Shown here: positions 34,289 through 45,824 of the stretch, piece after piece | Layout: the number at the start of each line of letters is the position of its first letter | Position numbering within the stretch: position 1 is the first letter of the stretch | Assembly (NCBI GenBank): GCA_932294295.1 | Contig: OW028576.1 | Span: 45,917,128-45,981,127, forward strand | Origin: Alitta virens | Lineage: Eukaryota > Annelida > Polychaeta > Phyllodocida > Nereididae | DNA length: 64,000 nt | Direction: 5' to 3' | Notes under the pieces: model-generated | The model's database searches: none | What the model saw: the letters and a program-made list of their open reading frames with translations, nothing else | What the model was told of the DNA's origin: nothing | Program-made: the position numbers and the translations under genes

Positions 34289-37093
34289 ATGAACTCTTTC
34301 ACAATGACCTGGATTTATACAATTGGCACCTTTCTTCTTATTTTTGTTCCTGCAACTGAAGGGATTACAAAAAGTGCTTGCCCTGTGGCTTGCAACTGCG
34401 ATAAACATACCACTTATATTTCAGTGAATTGCCAAGCTGGATACTGGAATGAGATCCCTCTTATTCCAACCAATACTAGCATGCTCAAGATATACAAAGG
34501 AAATTTTGGAGTTCTTAGGAGACCTGAGGCATGCTCTGTGTTCCAAACTCTGGAGCACTTGCTCCTGCAAGAAAACAATATTACATCAATAAATGCAGAT
34601 GCTTTCCATTGCATGCAACAAATCATTTCCTTAACAGTGTCAAGAAACCTGATGAAGGTAATTGTGCCAGGTACTTTTTCTAGTATGACGAAGTTATCTA
34701 TATTGGTAGTGAGCAGAAACAAACTAACCAGTGACGTTTTCAAAGATATATCTATGCTGGAGAATCTATCAAACTTGATTATTTCCGAAAATGGCATGAC
34801 TATCTCGGCTTCTGACATGCAATTCCTTGGAAAGTGCACCAAATTATCTCTGCTTGATATATCTGGAAATTTTATCAATGGCACATTGGAAAATGTCATT
34901 AGGCCAATATATAAGGTGTCAGTACTGAGAGCAGACAATTGTGGGATAACTTCACTTCAAGAGGAAACATTTGTAGGATTTTCTAAAGTAAATGAGCTGT
35001 CATTGAGCAACAACTTTCTGCATTATGTGTCCGCAAAGTCATTATACAACTTGACAAAGCTTGCAAACCTTATCCTCATAAACTCACTGGAACATGTTCA
35101 AGACATAAATTGGCTTAATCACAGTCCATCACTACATACAGTGAACCTACATGGGAACAACTTAAGAAGCATACCAGCAATGCAAACTGTAATTAGCCTT
35201 TTTGCAAATGAAAACCGATTTGAATCTATTGATTCACACTTCTTTTCTGGTATACCAAATGTGAGGACACTGTCAATATCACACAGCCGTGTGAAATATA
35301 TTGACAGTCAAGCATTTCAAGAAATTCCCTATCTAACCCACCTAACTGCAACAGACAACGATATCCTACCTGCTAGCTTCATAAATATGTCAGCCAGTTT
35401 GGCTAATTCTTCAATTCAATTTGTCGATTTATCAGGTAATTATCTGAAAATTCTCCAAAGAAATATTTTCAGATTCTTTATGCCAAATAAACTATCAACA
35501 CTTAAAATGAGCAACTGTAAAATGGAAATAGTTGAACCTTACATATTTGATAATTTTGGTTACCTAAAATTACTTGACCTGTCACACAATTCAATTTCAT
35601 CTTTGCCTAAATTTGTTTTCAATGGCCTCCATTCCTTAAAGGTGCTTAATTTAAACAATAATAAGCTAGATAGATTTACTAGCATGTCTTACCAATTACT
35701 GAATTTGCAAGAACTGATGCTTGAGCAAAACTTGATTACAGACCTAGGTGGGAAACTACTGGGGCCAAACTTAACACTTCTCTTACTTGGGAGTAATTCA
35801 CTAGGAAAACTTCCCTGGCGGTTGTTTGAAAACACACCAAAATTAGCTGTGCTGAACTTACAAAAAAACAAAATTTCCAACATTGAGAATGGAACATTCA
35901 CTTACCTAAAAAATCTTCATTTACTTGCTCTTGACAAAAATCAGATTCCAGTAAAAACATTGCCCTACAGTGGATTGTCTGATTTGAAAAAGCTGGCAAC
36001 CATTAGGTTTAAATCAAATCCTGGACTTGGAAAGGATCCATTAGTTATTAAATCCATGCTAACCTCTCTGTCAGATTTAGAACTAATAGACTTATCTCTT
36101 TGCTCCCTCAGAAGTCTTCCCCAAAACATGTTCTGTTCAAACAAAAAATTAGAGAATCTTGTATTACGATCAAATGAAATTTCCTACCTTGAACCAACAG
36201 CATTTTGTAATGCAACAAAGCTTCACACACTGATTCTAACAGGAAACAGCATTCGCTTTGTCAGTTTTGAGACTTTTGTTAATCTTCCGGGATTGAGAGA
36301 GCTACAGTTGAGCAGGAACCCTCTTCTGTGCAACTGCCAAGTCTTGTTTATATTACAAGCAGTTAAAATGCATCTTTTGTACATGGGTAGACTTGACAGT
36401 ATGCAGTGCACTTCACCCTCTGATGTTCGAGGAGTGAGACTTGACCATCTGCAAATGGATGTCCAACAGTGTGAGAACAAGTGGACTGAAATGCTCATAC
36501 CTACAGCAAGTGCTTGTAGCAGTGTCATTGCTGCTCTGATCTTATTTGTGGTAAGGAAATATCGCTGGCACTTGAAGTATTTGTGGTTCCTTGCCAGAGC
36601 AGGCAGACGTCGTTTTTATGAACAGCATCAAGACAGGGAATATGACTATGATGCATTTATAGCTTACAGTGAGAGAGACTTGCCATGGGTCAAAGATGAG
36701 CTTCTACCAAACCTAGAACGTGATTATAATGGGCAACCTCGACTTCATGTTTGCCTGCATCACAGAGACTGGGAAGTCGGTGTAGACATTGTGGACAATA
36801 TAGTGAACAGTATAGAGCAGAGTAGGAGAACCATAATCGTGCTGTCAGATCATTTTGCTGCCAGTCAGTGGTGTCAGTATGAACTAGCGATGGCTCAACT
36901 AAGACTTGATGCTGATGGGACATCTCGTGAACTCTTGGCCGTTATTCTGCTCAGTGACATCGCTCCTGAAAATCTTACCCCACGACTGAGGTTCATTCTA
37001 ACTACAAAAACATACTTGCCATGGACAGAGGAACTAAACAAACAAACCCTTTTCTGGAAAACATTACGACGAAGTCTGTCAAGACCACAATAA
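34289..37093 (+). CDS. Toll-like receptor, single exon, 934 residues
   Basis: A type I membrane pattern-recognition receptor that would signal through cytoplasmic TIR adaptors. The first in-frame ATG is 34,289; a longer frame back to 34,229 begins only with TTG. Order: signal peptide (about 1-25, hydrophobic IYTIGTFLLIFV), Cys-rich LRR N-cap (CPVACNC), roughly twenty leucine-rich repeats, one LRR C-cap (NPLLCNC ... QCTS ... QQCE, about 680-730), one membrane segment (about 735-756, CSSVIAALILFVV), and a TIR domain (784-934). TIR box 1 is YDAFIAYS, box 2 is HHRDWEVGVDI, and box 3 is the LFWKTL region. A single C-cap next to the membrane is the vertebrate-like (single cysteine cluster) layout. 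The usual BB-loop Pro of RDxxPG is Val. Intronless structure is common in sea urchin TLRs. No lesion is seen. AATAAA at 37,483 may end the transcript. Confidence 0.97.
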   Translation: MNSFTMTWIYTIGTFLLIFVPATEGITKSACPVACNCDKHTTYISVNCQAGYWNEIPLIPTNTSMLKIYKGNFGVLRRPEACSVFQTLEHLLLQENNITSINADAFHCMQQIISLTVSRNLMKVIVPGTFSSMTKLSILVVSRNKLTSDVFKDISMLENLSNLIISENGMTISASDMQFLGKCTKLSLLDISGNFINGTLENVIRPIYKVSVLRADNCGITSLQEETFVGFSKVNELSLSNNFLHYVSAKSLYNLTKLANLILINSLEHVQDINWLNHSPSLHTVNLHGNNLRSIPAMQTVISLFANENRFESIDSHFFSGIPNVRTLSISHSRVKYIDSQAFQEIPYLTHLTATDNDILPASFINMSASLANSSIQFVDLSGNYLKILQRNIFRFFMPNKLSTLKMSNCKMEIVEPYIFDNFGYLKLLDLSHNSISSLPKFVFNGLHSLKVLNLNNNKLDRFTSMSYQLLNLQELMLEQNLITDLGGKLLGPNLTLLLLGSNSLGKLPWRLFENTPKLAVLNLQKNKISNIENGTFTYLKNLHLLALDKNQIPVKTLPYSGLSDLKKLATIRFKSNPGLGKDPLVIKSMLTSLSDLELIDLSLCSLRSLPQNMFCSNKKLENLVLRSNEISYLEPTAFCNATKLHTLILTGNSIRFVSFETFVNLPGLRELQLSRNPLLCNCQVLFILQAVKMHLLYMGRLDSMQCTSPSDVRGVRLDHLQMDVQQCENKWTEMLIPTASACSSVIAALILFVVRKYRWHLKYLWFLARAGRRRFYEQHQDREYDYDAFIAYSERDLPWVKDELLPNLERDYNGQPRLHVCLHHRDWEVGVDIVDNIVNSIEQSRRTIIVLSDHFAASQWCQYELAMAQLRLDADGTSRELLAVILLSDIAPENLTPRLRFILTTKTYLPWTEELNKQTLFWKTLRRSLSRPQ

Positions 37094-37482
37094 TGAAATA
37101 CATATGCTAGGTACACCGATCCACCACTTTTATTATTACTTAACTTTATCATGACACAACATGCCTAGATTATACCATAGTCTGCTATAAACAAATACTT
37201 TCTGAAAATATGTCAAAATGCAATATACACATTAGTAAATGTTTAAATAGCAAAGGAATGTTGGGTTTTTCCAATCGTTTGTATAGACCACAGTGTATAT
37301 TTTAATCCAGTAGCCGATAAACTTCAAGCTGAACACCAGGAATCAAAAAATACTAATGCATGATTATTGGTTAGTTAACTGAATATAGGAACTCTTTGAT
37401 TTCATCTTCTCGACAAAGTCTACCTGATGTAGTAGGCAAGCAGGTTTTATCAGAGTACAAAAAAGATTAATTTTGAAGTGTG

Positions 37483-37488
37483 AATAAA
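37483..37488 (+). promoter_or_regulatory. Candidate polyadenylation signal of the TLR gene
   Basis: AATAAA 390 bp after the TLR stop codon in AT-rich sequence. No competing gene lies between. Confidence 0.45.
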
Positions 37489-37499
37489 ATATTCATATA

Positions 37500-38980
37500 A
37501 TAATTGTTTACACTGTAATTGCATAGACTGTCATGAATAATTGAGATTGCGCACAATTTATTTTTTAATTTGAAACTGCACATGATTGCCATCATTTTAA
37601 ATGTTTAATGTATTTCCCATCACTCTATATTGCCACATCCTGCATGTAAATCAAACTGACAGTGACATAACCATGTTCTCAATTTTACATTTTACCCAAA
37701 TACATACTTGCTGGTTTTAAATATTGATAGGTCACACTTTTGTACTTATATGATTTTTAGCAGGCAGTTAATATTGAAACCTCCTATATATATATATTAT
37801 AATGTACATACATTGTATATAAATATATTTGCATATTTTAATTACTATTTGATGGATATTTATGAATATTTCTAGTTTTGTTTATTCAGTTAGATTATTA
37901 CTTGTATTCATACTACACATTTTTTTTATTACATAACTAGTAAAATTATTGGTATAATCATGTACATCTGTATATAATATACAGTAAATAGTTTTTTCTG
38001 CAGTGGCGGAAAATTAATCTTCTGCACAAGCATTTAATAAGTAAGATTCTGGAGTTCAAATAATTTTCTAATTTCTTGGTTTTTTTTTCAACTATTACAC
38101 ATTTAGTCACTTGATTATGTTGTTGGATGCTTTGTTAATTAGACTCGATTGACTTTTGAATACAATCAGGAGGATAGGTACGTTTGTATCTGGTTTGTAT
38201 TTTCAATCCCCCATATTTTAGAGTTGCATCAATTACTTCTTGGTTTATTGAAAATGGCTATAATATCATCTATTCAAAGCACTAAAATTCTGTCAATTTA
38301 TCAAATGTATGTACAAATGTACAAGTATTCTTTGTAATTCTTCTTGTATACAATTCAAAAGAAAATATCTTGCTGCAATTTTAATGAAATGTTTAATTAT
38401 GATGAAATAGAACCCTATAATTTTAGACAATCTCAAGAATGTTAAATTATGGAACTTAGTAAATCAAAAAAATGATCGTAATTGTAGTAGTTTTTGTTAT
38501 AAACAGAAGCGAACATCATTCATTTTGCAAAATGACATATGTTTGAATGTGTACTGTACATGTTAGCTGAGATAATAAGTCACAAATATGGTCATGCGGG
38601 GTGCAGGGCGATCGTTTCTCAAATCTCCAGGAAGCGATGGGCCCAGGGTTGCCCGACGTCCCGCCCTGGTCCCCCCCTGTCCTCCCCCCCCCCCCGGCGG
38701 AAAAATACATTTTATCCTAAGCATTAAATGTACATTTTTCATAATTTGATGACAATGACTTTGTACTTAATTACATTTATGATTTTGTGTTATTTTAAAC
38801 TGTGAGTCCATTGGGACAAATGCACTGTTTTGTATGAAATTAAATTAACCTTTTGTTCCCATTGTACAATAAAGGCTATTTCAATCAAAATCAAAATATT
38901 TTGTGATTGCTGATGACTACCTTTACGCATTTCTTTTTGATCCATGATGCCTATATACTAATACAATGTGTAACAGCTAT
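37500..38980. other. AT-rich intergenic DNA with a retroposon-like 3' end
   Basis: No coding frame is recognised. 38,865-38,895 (CAATAAAGGCTATTTCAATC then CAAAATC repeats) looks like the 3' end of a LINE copy, preceded by a C-run near 38,680-38,695. Short TA runs lie near 37,785. Confidence 0.45.
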
Positions 38981-38989
38981 GCTGTTGAT

Positions 38990-41275
38990 TCATAAATCAT
39001 GGAAATGCTGTTGTGAATCTTGACTGGTTTTATTGTCATATTCAATCAGTCTTCTTTCTTTAACATGGCCAAAATTCACTGGCTTAGAAATGCTGAACAT
39101 ATCAATAATTGTCAACTCACCAGGAGGGGGCAGCACTTTGTTGGACTTCACAGTGAGTAACATGTATGGAGTTATAGGTCTTGGTGAGGTAGGGTCATTT
39201 ACAGCAGTCAGAGGACGACTGTTGATTATGTTTGTTGCTTCATACATCAATGCTTGCAACTTCATGATCAAGCTGATGACCTTCAGAACCCAACAAGTAG
39301 TAAGTATAACACATCCCGGACTAAACGTATCTGGCTCTCCCAAACGCCACCTTGGTGGCTCGCATTTGGAGCATTGACCAGATAATCACATTCAATTAGG
39401 GTAGCAGCTTCTTGCAATTTACAAAGCCCTCCCATGAAATCGGTGCCCTGATCACATCTTCGGGGTTTAATCGGACCGTAAATGCTCATGAACCGGCGGA
39501 GTGCGTTAATAAAAGCATCAGTATCAAGAAAAGAATTAGAATTCAAATGAACTGATCTGGATGTCAAACAAGTAAAGTGAATACCATACCTTTTCACTTC
39601 TCTCCATGAATGCAAATGTTGCTCATGGTGATACCTCTGCCCTGATGACAAAATTCTTCATGGCAATGATTTGCAATCAATTCAGAGACATGTTCTTCTT
39701 CGGCAAGATGACTGGATTCTTTTCCTCAAAAGGCAGATAGGATTCCTGAATTTGACCTCCAACTTGAATGAGGCCAAGATGATCTAAGAAAGGATCCAGC
39801 TTCGACAAACAATTAGATGATGGAATGTGTTTTCCAACCTGAATTTTCCTAATCTCTTCCTTCAACACAGATTGTTGAGCCCTCTGGATGAGAATCCTTT
39901 CAGATTTGACAAGATCGGAGACTGCCATGCCACCTGTTATCATCTCTTAAATTTTCACTAAACTTCAGGCACACTGCCAACACACACTTAGTGTGCGACC
40001 AAGTGGTATATTTCATGAGCCATGTATCATCTTCAGTTTCACCAACCTCTGCAGCTAAACAAGACCTTCACATCCATCTTACAGTGGGTAAGTCCGATCA
40101 TCATCAAGTGTTAGTTCCTTTTCCCAGAAAACTTTAGGACCTTTCAGCCACATCGTGTGAAGTAGCTGATCTGCAGTGGCACCTTTCAATCTAGGTCTGC
40201 TGAGTTGTTGCAAGTAGACACATAATGCCATTAGTCAGGGTCAGACACGTCTCTTATCCTTACATGGACTCTCTTGGCTTCGTTACTAATGAAACCCAAC
40301 GCAATGTTGTTGTCTGTCCAATAATAATGTTACAGCTTTGGAGACCTAAGCTCATCGTCAAGCATGGTACTAACCTCGGTTGACAAGGCAGCTGCAGTTA
40401 ACTCAAGTCGTGGGATGGTTATGACCTTTAAAGGACATACTCTTGACCTACCCATGACAAGACTGTAGTGGACTCTTCCATGAATTTCAACAAAGTGATG
40501 GTAAGTGCATTGTCAATAACCATGAGTACTTGCGTCTGAAAAACTGTGCAACTCACTGCTTTTCAGTCCAGCAAAGTCTTCAGGCTCAAAGCATGCATGT
40601 TTCAATAGTGAGCCGTTTTATTTCAAATGTTAAAGAAGCCATTTATGCAATTGTGGTAACATGTTCTGGAAGTGGGTCATCCCACTTGAGTTTATCTCTG
40701 CATAAGGTCCACAAAAGTATCTTTTCTTGGAGTACAACCGGCGTAATAAATCCCAAGGGATCAAACATTGAACACACTGTGCTCAGCATTTGACCACAAC
40801 TCTGAATTTGCATGAATTGGATTCTACACACCAGGAAACACCTAATGCTTTCTCTACAGGTAAAGGATTTTGGCACACTATTCTTTGTCAACTGAAGTTG
40901 TGAAGTTTCAGTCCACTTCTTGCACATAGGGGTGGCCCTATATAGATCTTATAAACAATGTCCGTGCATCTTTTATATATGAAGGCCCTTTTTGGCACTT
41001 GACTCATGGAATAATGACGCTGTGAAGTTGAGGTAATAGGGGGTATACGGGTAAATTGGGTTTTCACCTGTGTTGTCATTAATATCTGGCTAGGGTGAAG
41101 ATGAGCTGATAAGCACACTCGTTGCAAGATACATCAGAGGTGGAACGGAAACAGGGCATGCAGAGGTACTCAACACTGGTATGTGGTGGATCAATTGACC
41201 AGTAAGTCTGGGATTTGTTTGTCCGACAGTCCGAAGTTGGACAGCAGCTTCTTTACTCATGGTGAAATTGGTCAT
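38990..41275 (-). pseudogene. BEL/Pao retrotransposon pol remnant
   Basis: Reading down the minus strand: RT segment near 41.1-40.6 kb with CSMFDPLGFITPVVLQEK and KLKWDDPLPE; RNase H-like segment near 40.3 kb (YYWTDNNIALGFISNEAKR); the conserved pre-integrase block at 39,943-39,677 (PSSNCLSKLDPFLDHLGLIQVGG, zinc-binding region start); integrase core at 39,651-39,283 (TCLTSRSVHLN, FINALRRF, RCDQGTDF); and integrase C-terminal part (INSRPLTAVNDP, LLTVKSNKVLPPPG). These match BEL/Pao, not Ty3. Frames change repeatedly and stops are common; no LTRs or gag are seen. Confidence 0.9.
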
Positions 41276-41477
41276 AGGAGCAGATGGGTGGAATCTATGA
41301 TAGCGGCCACTCCCAGTGGGCTAGACCCCGAAGCCGCCGCCGCCTTTTATCCACAAGGGGGATTGTATGCATCTGCCTATCAGCCCTCTTTGAGGGAAAA
41401 CCAGAACTAAATAGAATACCCAAATTTGACCTAAATCTATAAATGAATTTCATCTCGTGCGTGTTTGGTTCAGGATC

Positions 41478-44074
41478 ATGGCATCGAAAGGTCAGTATAT
41501 TTTACTTTCTTTTTTTATTCTGTCTTGACTCATGAACTAAACTGTGTAATCCATTAATAGCTATTAATTCAAGTGCACATAGGTTGTGTCATGCTCCCTG
41601 TACACTGCTGTAGTAGGCTGTAATGCCAATGGCAATGGGCCAGATAATCTGTATGAAAATGTAGCATGTGTCATTGCAACTTTCAAGCTTTTACAAACTA
41701 CAGGTGGCAGGTGGCTTCAAAAGCTGATCTGACTATTGGGTATTTCACAATGATTTTAATTTGAGGATATTTTTTGAAAATTTGGCATCATTTATTTGTT
41801 AATTGATAACCAAAACGGTACTGAAATTAAGGAAAACTTTTAACATTGATTTGACAATGGGAATAATTTTAGAATTTTTTAAGTTTTCCTCTGATGAGAC
41901 AAGGTGTACTATCATTCACTGAGAAAAAGTTGCAATTATAACTTATAAGTCATTATTGATTTTTTTTTTTTTGCAAACCGTGGGTGTGGAAAACGAAATG
42001 TGACCAACAAAAATGTGTCAAAAACACAACATAACTTCTTGAAAGAAGCTGGCTTTAAATGGAAGCCACATCAGACTTTGAAGAAAACACAACGTTCACA
42101 ATTTTGGGACTATATGGGTGAGCTCCACCGAGACACTGCAAATGCAGCTGGTACCACAAGGCATGATAACCAGCTTTACTGCAAACTGTGTTTCCAGGCA
42201 GAAATGAGCAAGGAAAATGGAATGCTCAGCAAGGTCTACACATTAGGGGAGACCACTGCAACTGGCAATTTTTTTAATCATGCAGTTGTTGCACATCCAA
42301 ATGAATTTTCCAAAGAACAAAGTAACAAAATGACTGCCTGGCTCACAAAGGCTTCCGCTGGCCAAACGGCAACCAGTCAATTCGACATCAACCGAGATAT
42401 TGTTCTCTGGCTGTGTCAAGACCTGCAGCCATTTGAATTAATTGATAAGCAAGGTTTCCAGGGCTTTAATGATAAGAATCTCCACCTGCAATTGCCCAGC
42501 AGTCGTACAGTGGCCACAACTGCCCTGGTCGATGTATATTCTTGCCTGAACACAAAGATCAAGGATATATTGTCAGATTTTGTGAGTTCAACCATTATGA
42601 TGGATGGCTGGACAGATCAGCATCATCGTAGACCCTATTTTGGTGTACGTTTAAGTACTATCATCAATAACTGGGATTTCCAGATTGTGACCCTTGCAGT
42701 GAAGCCCGTGGAATCACATACTTCAGAAAGTTTGTGTTTGTTCGTTAAGCAGTTACTGGATGAATTTCTTCCTGACAAAAAGATCCTGCTGTTCGACACC
42801 AGTGATGGGGCTGCCAATATGGTGAAACTTTCCAGACTCCTTGGCCATGAGCGACAAACATGCATTGCACATTGTCTGCACAATTTAATTGTGACAGATT
42901 CAATCCTGAAAGTGCCAGATGTAGATGTCCTGCTTGCTCAACGCAAGCAGGCTGTACAGGCTTTGCATTTCAAAACGTACATGCTCCACGAGGAGAGCCT
43001 GAGGAAGAAAGAAGTTGAAATGTTTGACAGCATTGCAAATGTGCAGTTGGAGATTGATGCTGATGAAAACAGTCCAGTCTCAGATTCAGAAGAAGCTCTC
43101 AGTCATGAGCACCAGACTTTAAAACAGACTGTTCCAACAAGGTGGAATTCCATCTATATGATGATAAGCAGTATCTTGGACCTGCATGAACAAGTAAATG
43201 AAGTGCTCAGAAGAATTGGCAAGGCAACGCTCTGTTTCATGAATGATGACATTGAATTGCTTCAGCATCTGCAGAAATTTCTGGAGCCTTTCTTGAAATT
43301 CACTCTAATCGTGAGTGAGGTCAGCCCAAATCTCTCAGCTATACCTCTTATTAGGGGGTGTATCAAGAAAATGTGTGCAAGAGAAACTGATGAGCATCCC
43401 AGCTTGAAAAGACTAAAACAATTAGTGTTAGATAATCTGGACAGAAGAATTCCAATGGGAAACCTGGTGAAACTGTCATCTGTGTTCGATCCTGCCATAC
43501 GAGACATGGTGTTCTCCAACGACGAATGCACACTACTCATCAAAGAGGCACATGAAAAGCTAAAATCATCCAGGTATGTAATCCATGAATTTAAGTCTTA
43601 TGTAATCACCTGAAATGATTATGATTTGTATTACTTTAAATTCACTGTCCTTATATCTCTTCCATTTCCAGGTACTCCACCACAGTATTCCAGGAACATG
43701 CAAATGTGAATGACTTCGATGACAACTTCTTGGAGCCTGATTCAGACAGTGAAGTTAAGCGCTTGCGAATGGAACTATTAGACGAAATGAGAGGTGATGA
43801 GAGTGAAACGTCTTCGCTAGATTACGAAATTCAGAAATATCTGTTGTGTGACTCCAAGAAAGAAACGCCACTGTCATTCTGGCAAAGGAATGAGAAACAA
43901 TTCCCAGTGCTTGGGCCCATGGCTCATGTCTACATGTGCCTCAGCCCGGGAAGTGTTCCAGTTGAATGTCTTTTTATCTCAACAGGCTTGATGCTGAATG
44001 GAAAACGGGCTTCTCTTGCACCTTCCAGGTGTAATATGATATCATTCATTCATGACAATGCCAAATTTTTGTAA
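41478..44074 (+). CDS. hAT-superfamily transposase with BED-type zinc finger (ZBED-like), largely intact
   Basis: The main exon frame is open to 43,573, followed by an intron (43,574-43,671, GTATGT...TTCCAG) and a last exon 43,672-44,074, in phase, giving about 658 residues from 42,000. Features: BED finger (YCKLC ... FFNHAVVAHP, about 60-100), MMDGWTDQHHRRPYFG, catalytic-type LLFDTSDGAANMVK, CIAHCLHNLI, PTRWNSIYMM, and a C-terminal hAT dimerisation domain (FWQRNEKQFPVLGPMA, PVECLFISTGLMLNGKRASL). The start is unclear: the frame has no ATG at 42,000 (GTG only). A tiny upstream exon ATGGCATCGAAAG with donor GTCAGT at 41,478-41,490 would fit, but the expected AG acceptor near 41,970 reads GCAAAC. 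It could be a recent transposon or a domesticated gene. Confidence 0.88.
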
Positions 44075-44238
44075 TCTTTACAGTAAATTCAGCAACGCAC
44101 AGAATTTGTATATTTGCAGGCTACAAATTGTAGCAATGTAACCAAACTTAGCAAACTTTACCTTGTACAGTGATTACTGTTGTCTTAAATTTACTTTTTT
44201 GAATTTTCAATTTGAGAGTTGAGACCCTTGGTATTAAC

Positions 44239-44790
44239 ATCCAAGAGTTGACATTTAGTATGTTGCACCTGGCTGGTGCATTCAGTAGTTGCATTATTAT
44301 TTGGTTCTATATACTCAAGTTCTAGTATTGCATATTCAAGAGATGAATCAGTATTGTTAATTCAGGTATTTGTATGTATATCCAAGAGTTAACACTTTGT
44401 ATGTTGCACCTGGCAAGTGCATTCGGCAGTTTTATCATTACTTGGTGCTATATACTCAAGTTAGTATTGTGTATTCAAGAGATGAATCAGTATTGTTAAT
44501 TTAGGCATTTTTATGTATATCCAAGAGTTGACACTTAGTATGTTGCACCTGGCAAGTGCATTCGGCAGTTTTATCATTACTTGGTTGTATATACTCAAGT
44601 TCTAGTATTGTGTATTCAAGAGATGAATCAGTATTGTTAATTTAGGCATTTTTATGTATATCCAAGAGTTAACACTTTGTATGTTGCACGTGGCAAGTGC
44701 ATTCGGCAGTTTTATCATTACTTGGTGCTATATACTCAAGTTAGTATTGTGTATTCAAGAGATGATTCAGTTAATTGACAGTATTTGGAC
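44239..44790 (+). repeat. Tandem repeat, about 140-bp unit, four copies
   Basis: Units begin ATCCAAGAGTT at 44,239, 44,380, 44,519 and 44,660. Copies 1 and 3 share variants (GTTGACA, CAAGTTCTAGTATTG) and copies 2 and 4 share others (GTTAACACTTTG, CAAGTTAGTATTG), so the array arose by doubling a two-unit block. Confidence 0.93.
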
Positions 44791-45029
44791 TGGTGCGGTG
44801 TGCAAAAATTTGTTCATTAAATGTTGACAGTTTTCGTGAGGTTTTATTGTAATTTTTAAAGTTTATCAGTGATGTATCATTCACAAAAAGGTACAATTTC
44901 AGCTGTAAGCAGCCATTTTAAGCCAAAATAAGGTCAAGCCATGAGCAGCCATAATGTCTTGGCGTAACGGCTTCAGCCGGCTTAGCCAGCCACTGAAATG
45001 TTCAGCCAGCTGAAACAGTAAAATTGAAC

Positions 45030-45800
45030 GGCTTCGGGGTCTACAGTGGGCACCATCAAGATAGACACAGGAGATCGTAACCTATCAAGTAGATATCCGA
45101 AATGTCAAAAATTGTGTCCCAAAACCTCATTTTCAATTCAGAAAAAGGTAAAACACAGGGCGCGGAAATAACAGTGATGATGTCACAACGCATTTCCCGC
45201 CGACCCTGTCCAACAGATAGCAATTGGACCTCCTTTGGGCCCTGAATGAAAACCTCCAACTCTCCAAACAGCATGACTATGGCCCTATTCATGCATTGTT
45301 GTATCCTAACAAACAGCTCTATTTAATAGCAAAATTTTCAAAAATCATCAAATTGATCAACTGTCTTTGGTGACTACTGAACACACTTCTTACTGTAGGC
45401 CTATTTTTATTTCTCAAATTATTTTATATTAAGCATACTATATCTCAGATTTTTTCCTTTTTTTGGACATCGGTCATTATTGATTATTGACTCATTAAGC
45501 AAGGATGCTAAAGTACAATGCTTGAATCTATAAAACGAAATAATATATATATTTTTATCAGTAACAGTATTTACCAGTCAGTTTAATCAAACTCGAAATA
45601 GGCACATAAATTTGAAGTGGCCGCTACATTACACTATGTCTAGATATCTACTTAAGAAATTTGATTAATATTAATCAAGAGCCTTCTATTTTGGCAATTT
45701 TTGTGTCATTTTCGCTATTTCGTCGTTTTTGGTGCAAAGCATGACATGCGAAAAATGCTGTACTTGAATTGAATTACTTTTAACAGTAAAACTTTAAATG
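45030..45800. other. No gene recognised
   Basis: AT-rich DNA. The start (GGCTTCGGGGTCTA at about 45,031-45,045) is an inverted match to TAGACCCCGAAGCC near 41,323-41,337, so these may be remnants of terminal repeats of an element spanning the hAT gene. Confidence 0.35.
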
Positions 45801-45824
45801 GTACAAATATATATAACGCTTGGT

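Noticed and set aside
36223..36923. Minus-strand frames across the TLR
   Set aside because: Shadows of the TLR coding sequence.
44239..44790. CRISPR array
   Set aside because: The 140-bp units are contiguous with no spacers, and the genome is animal.
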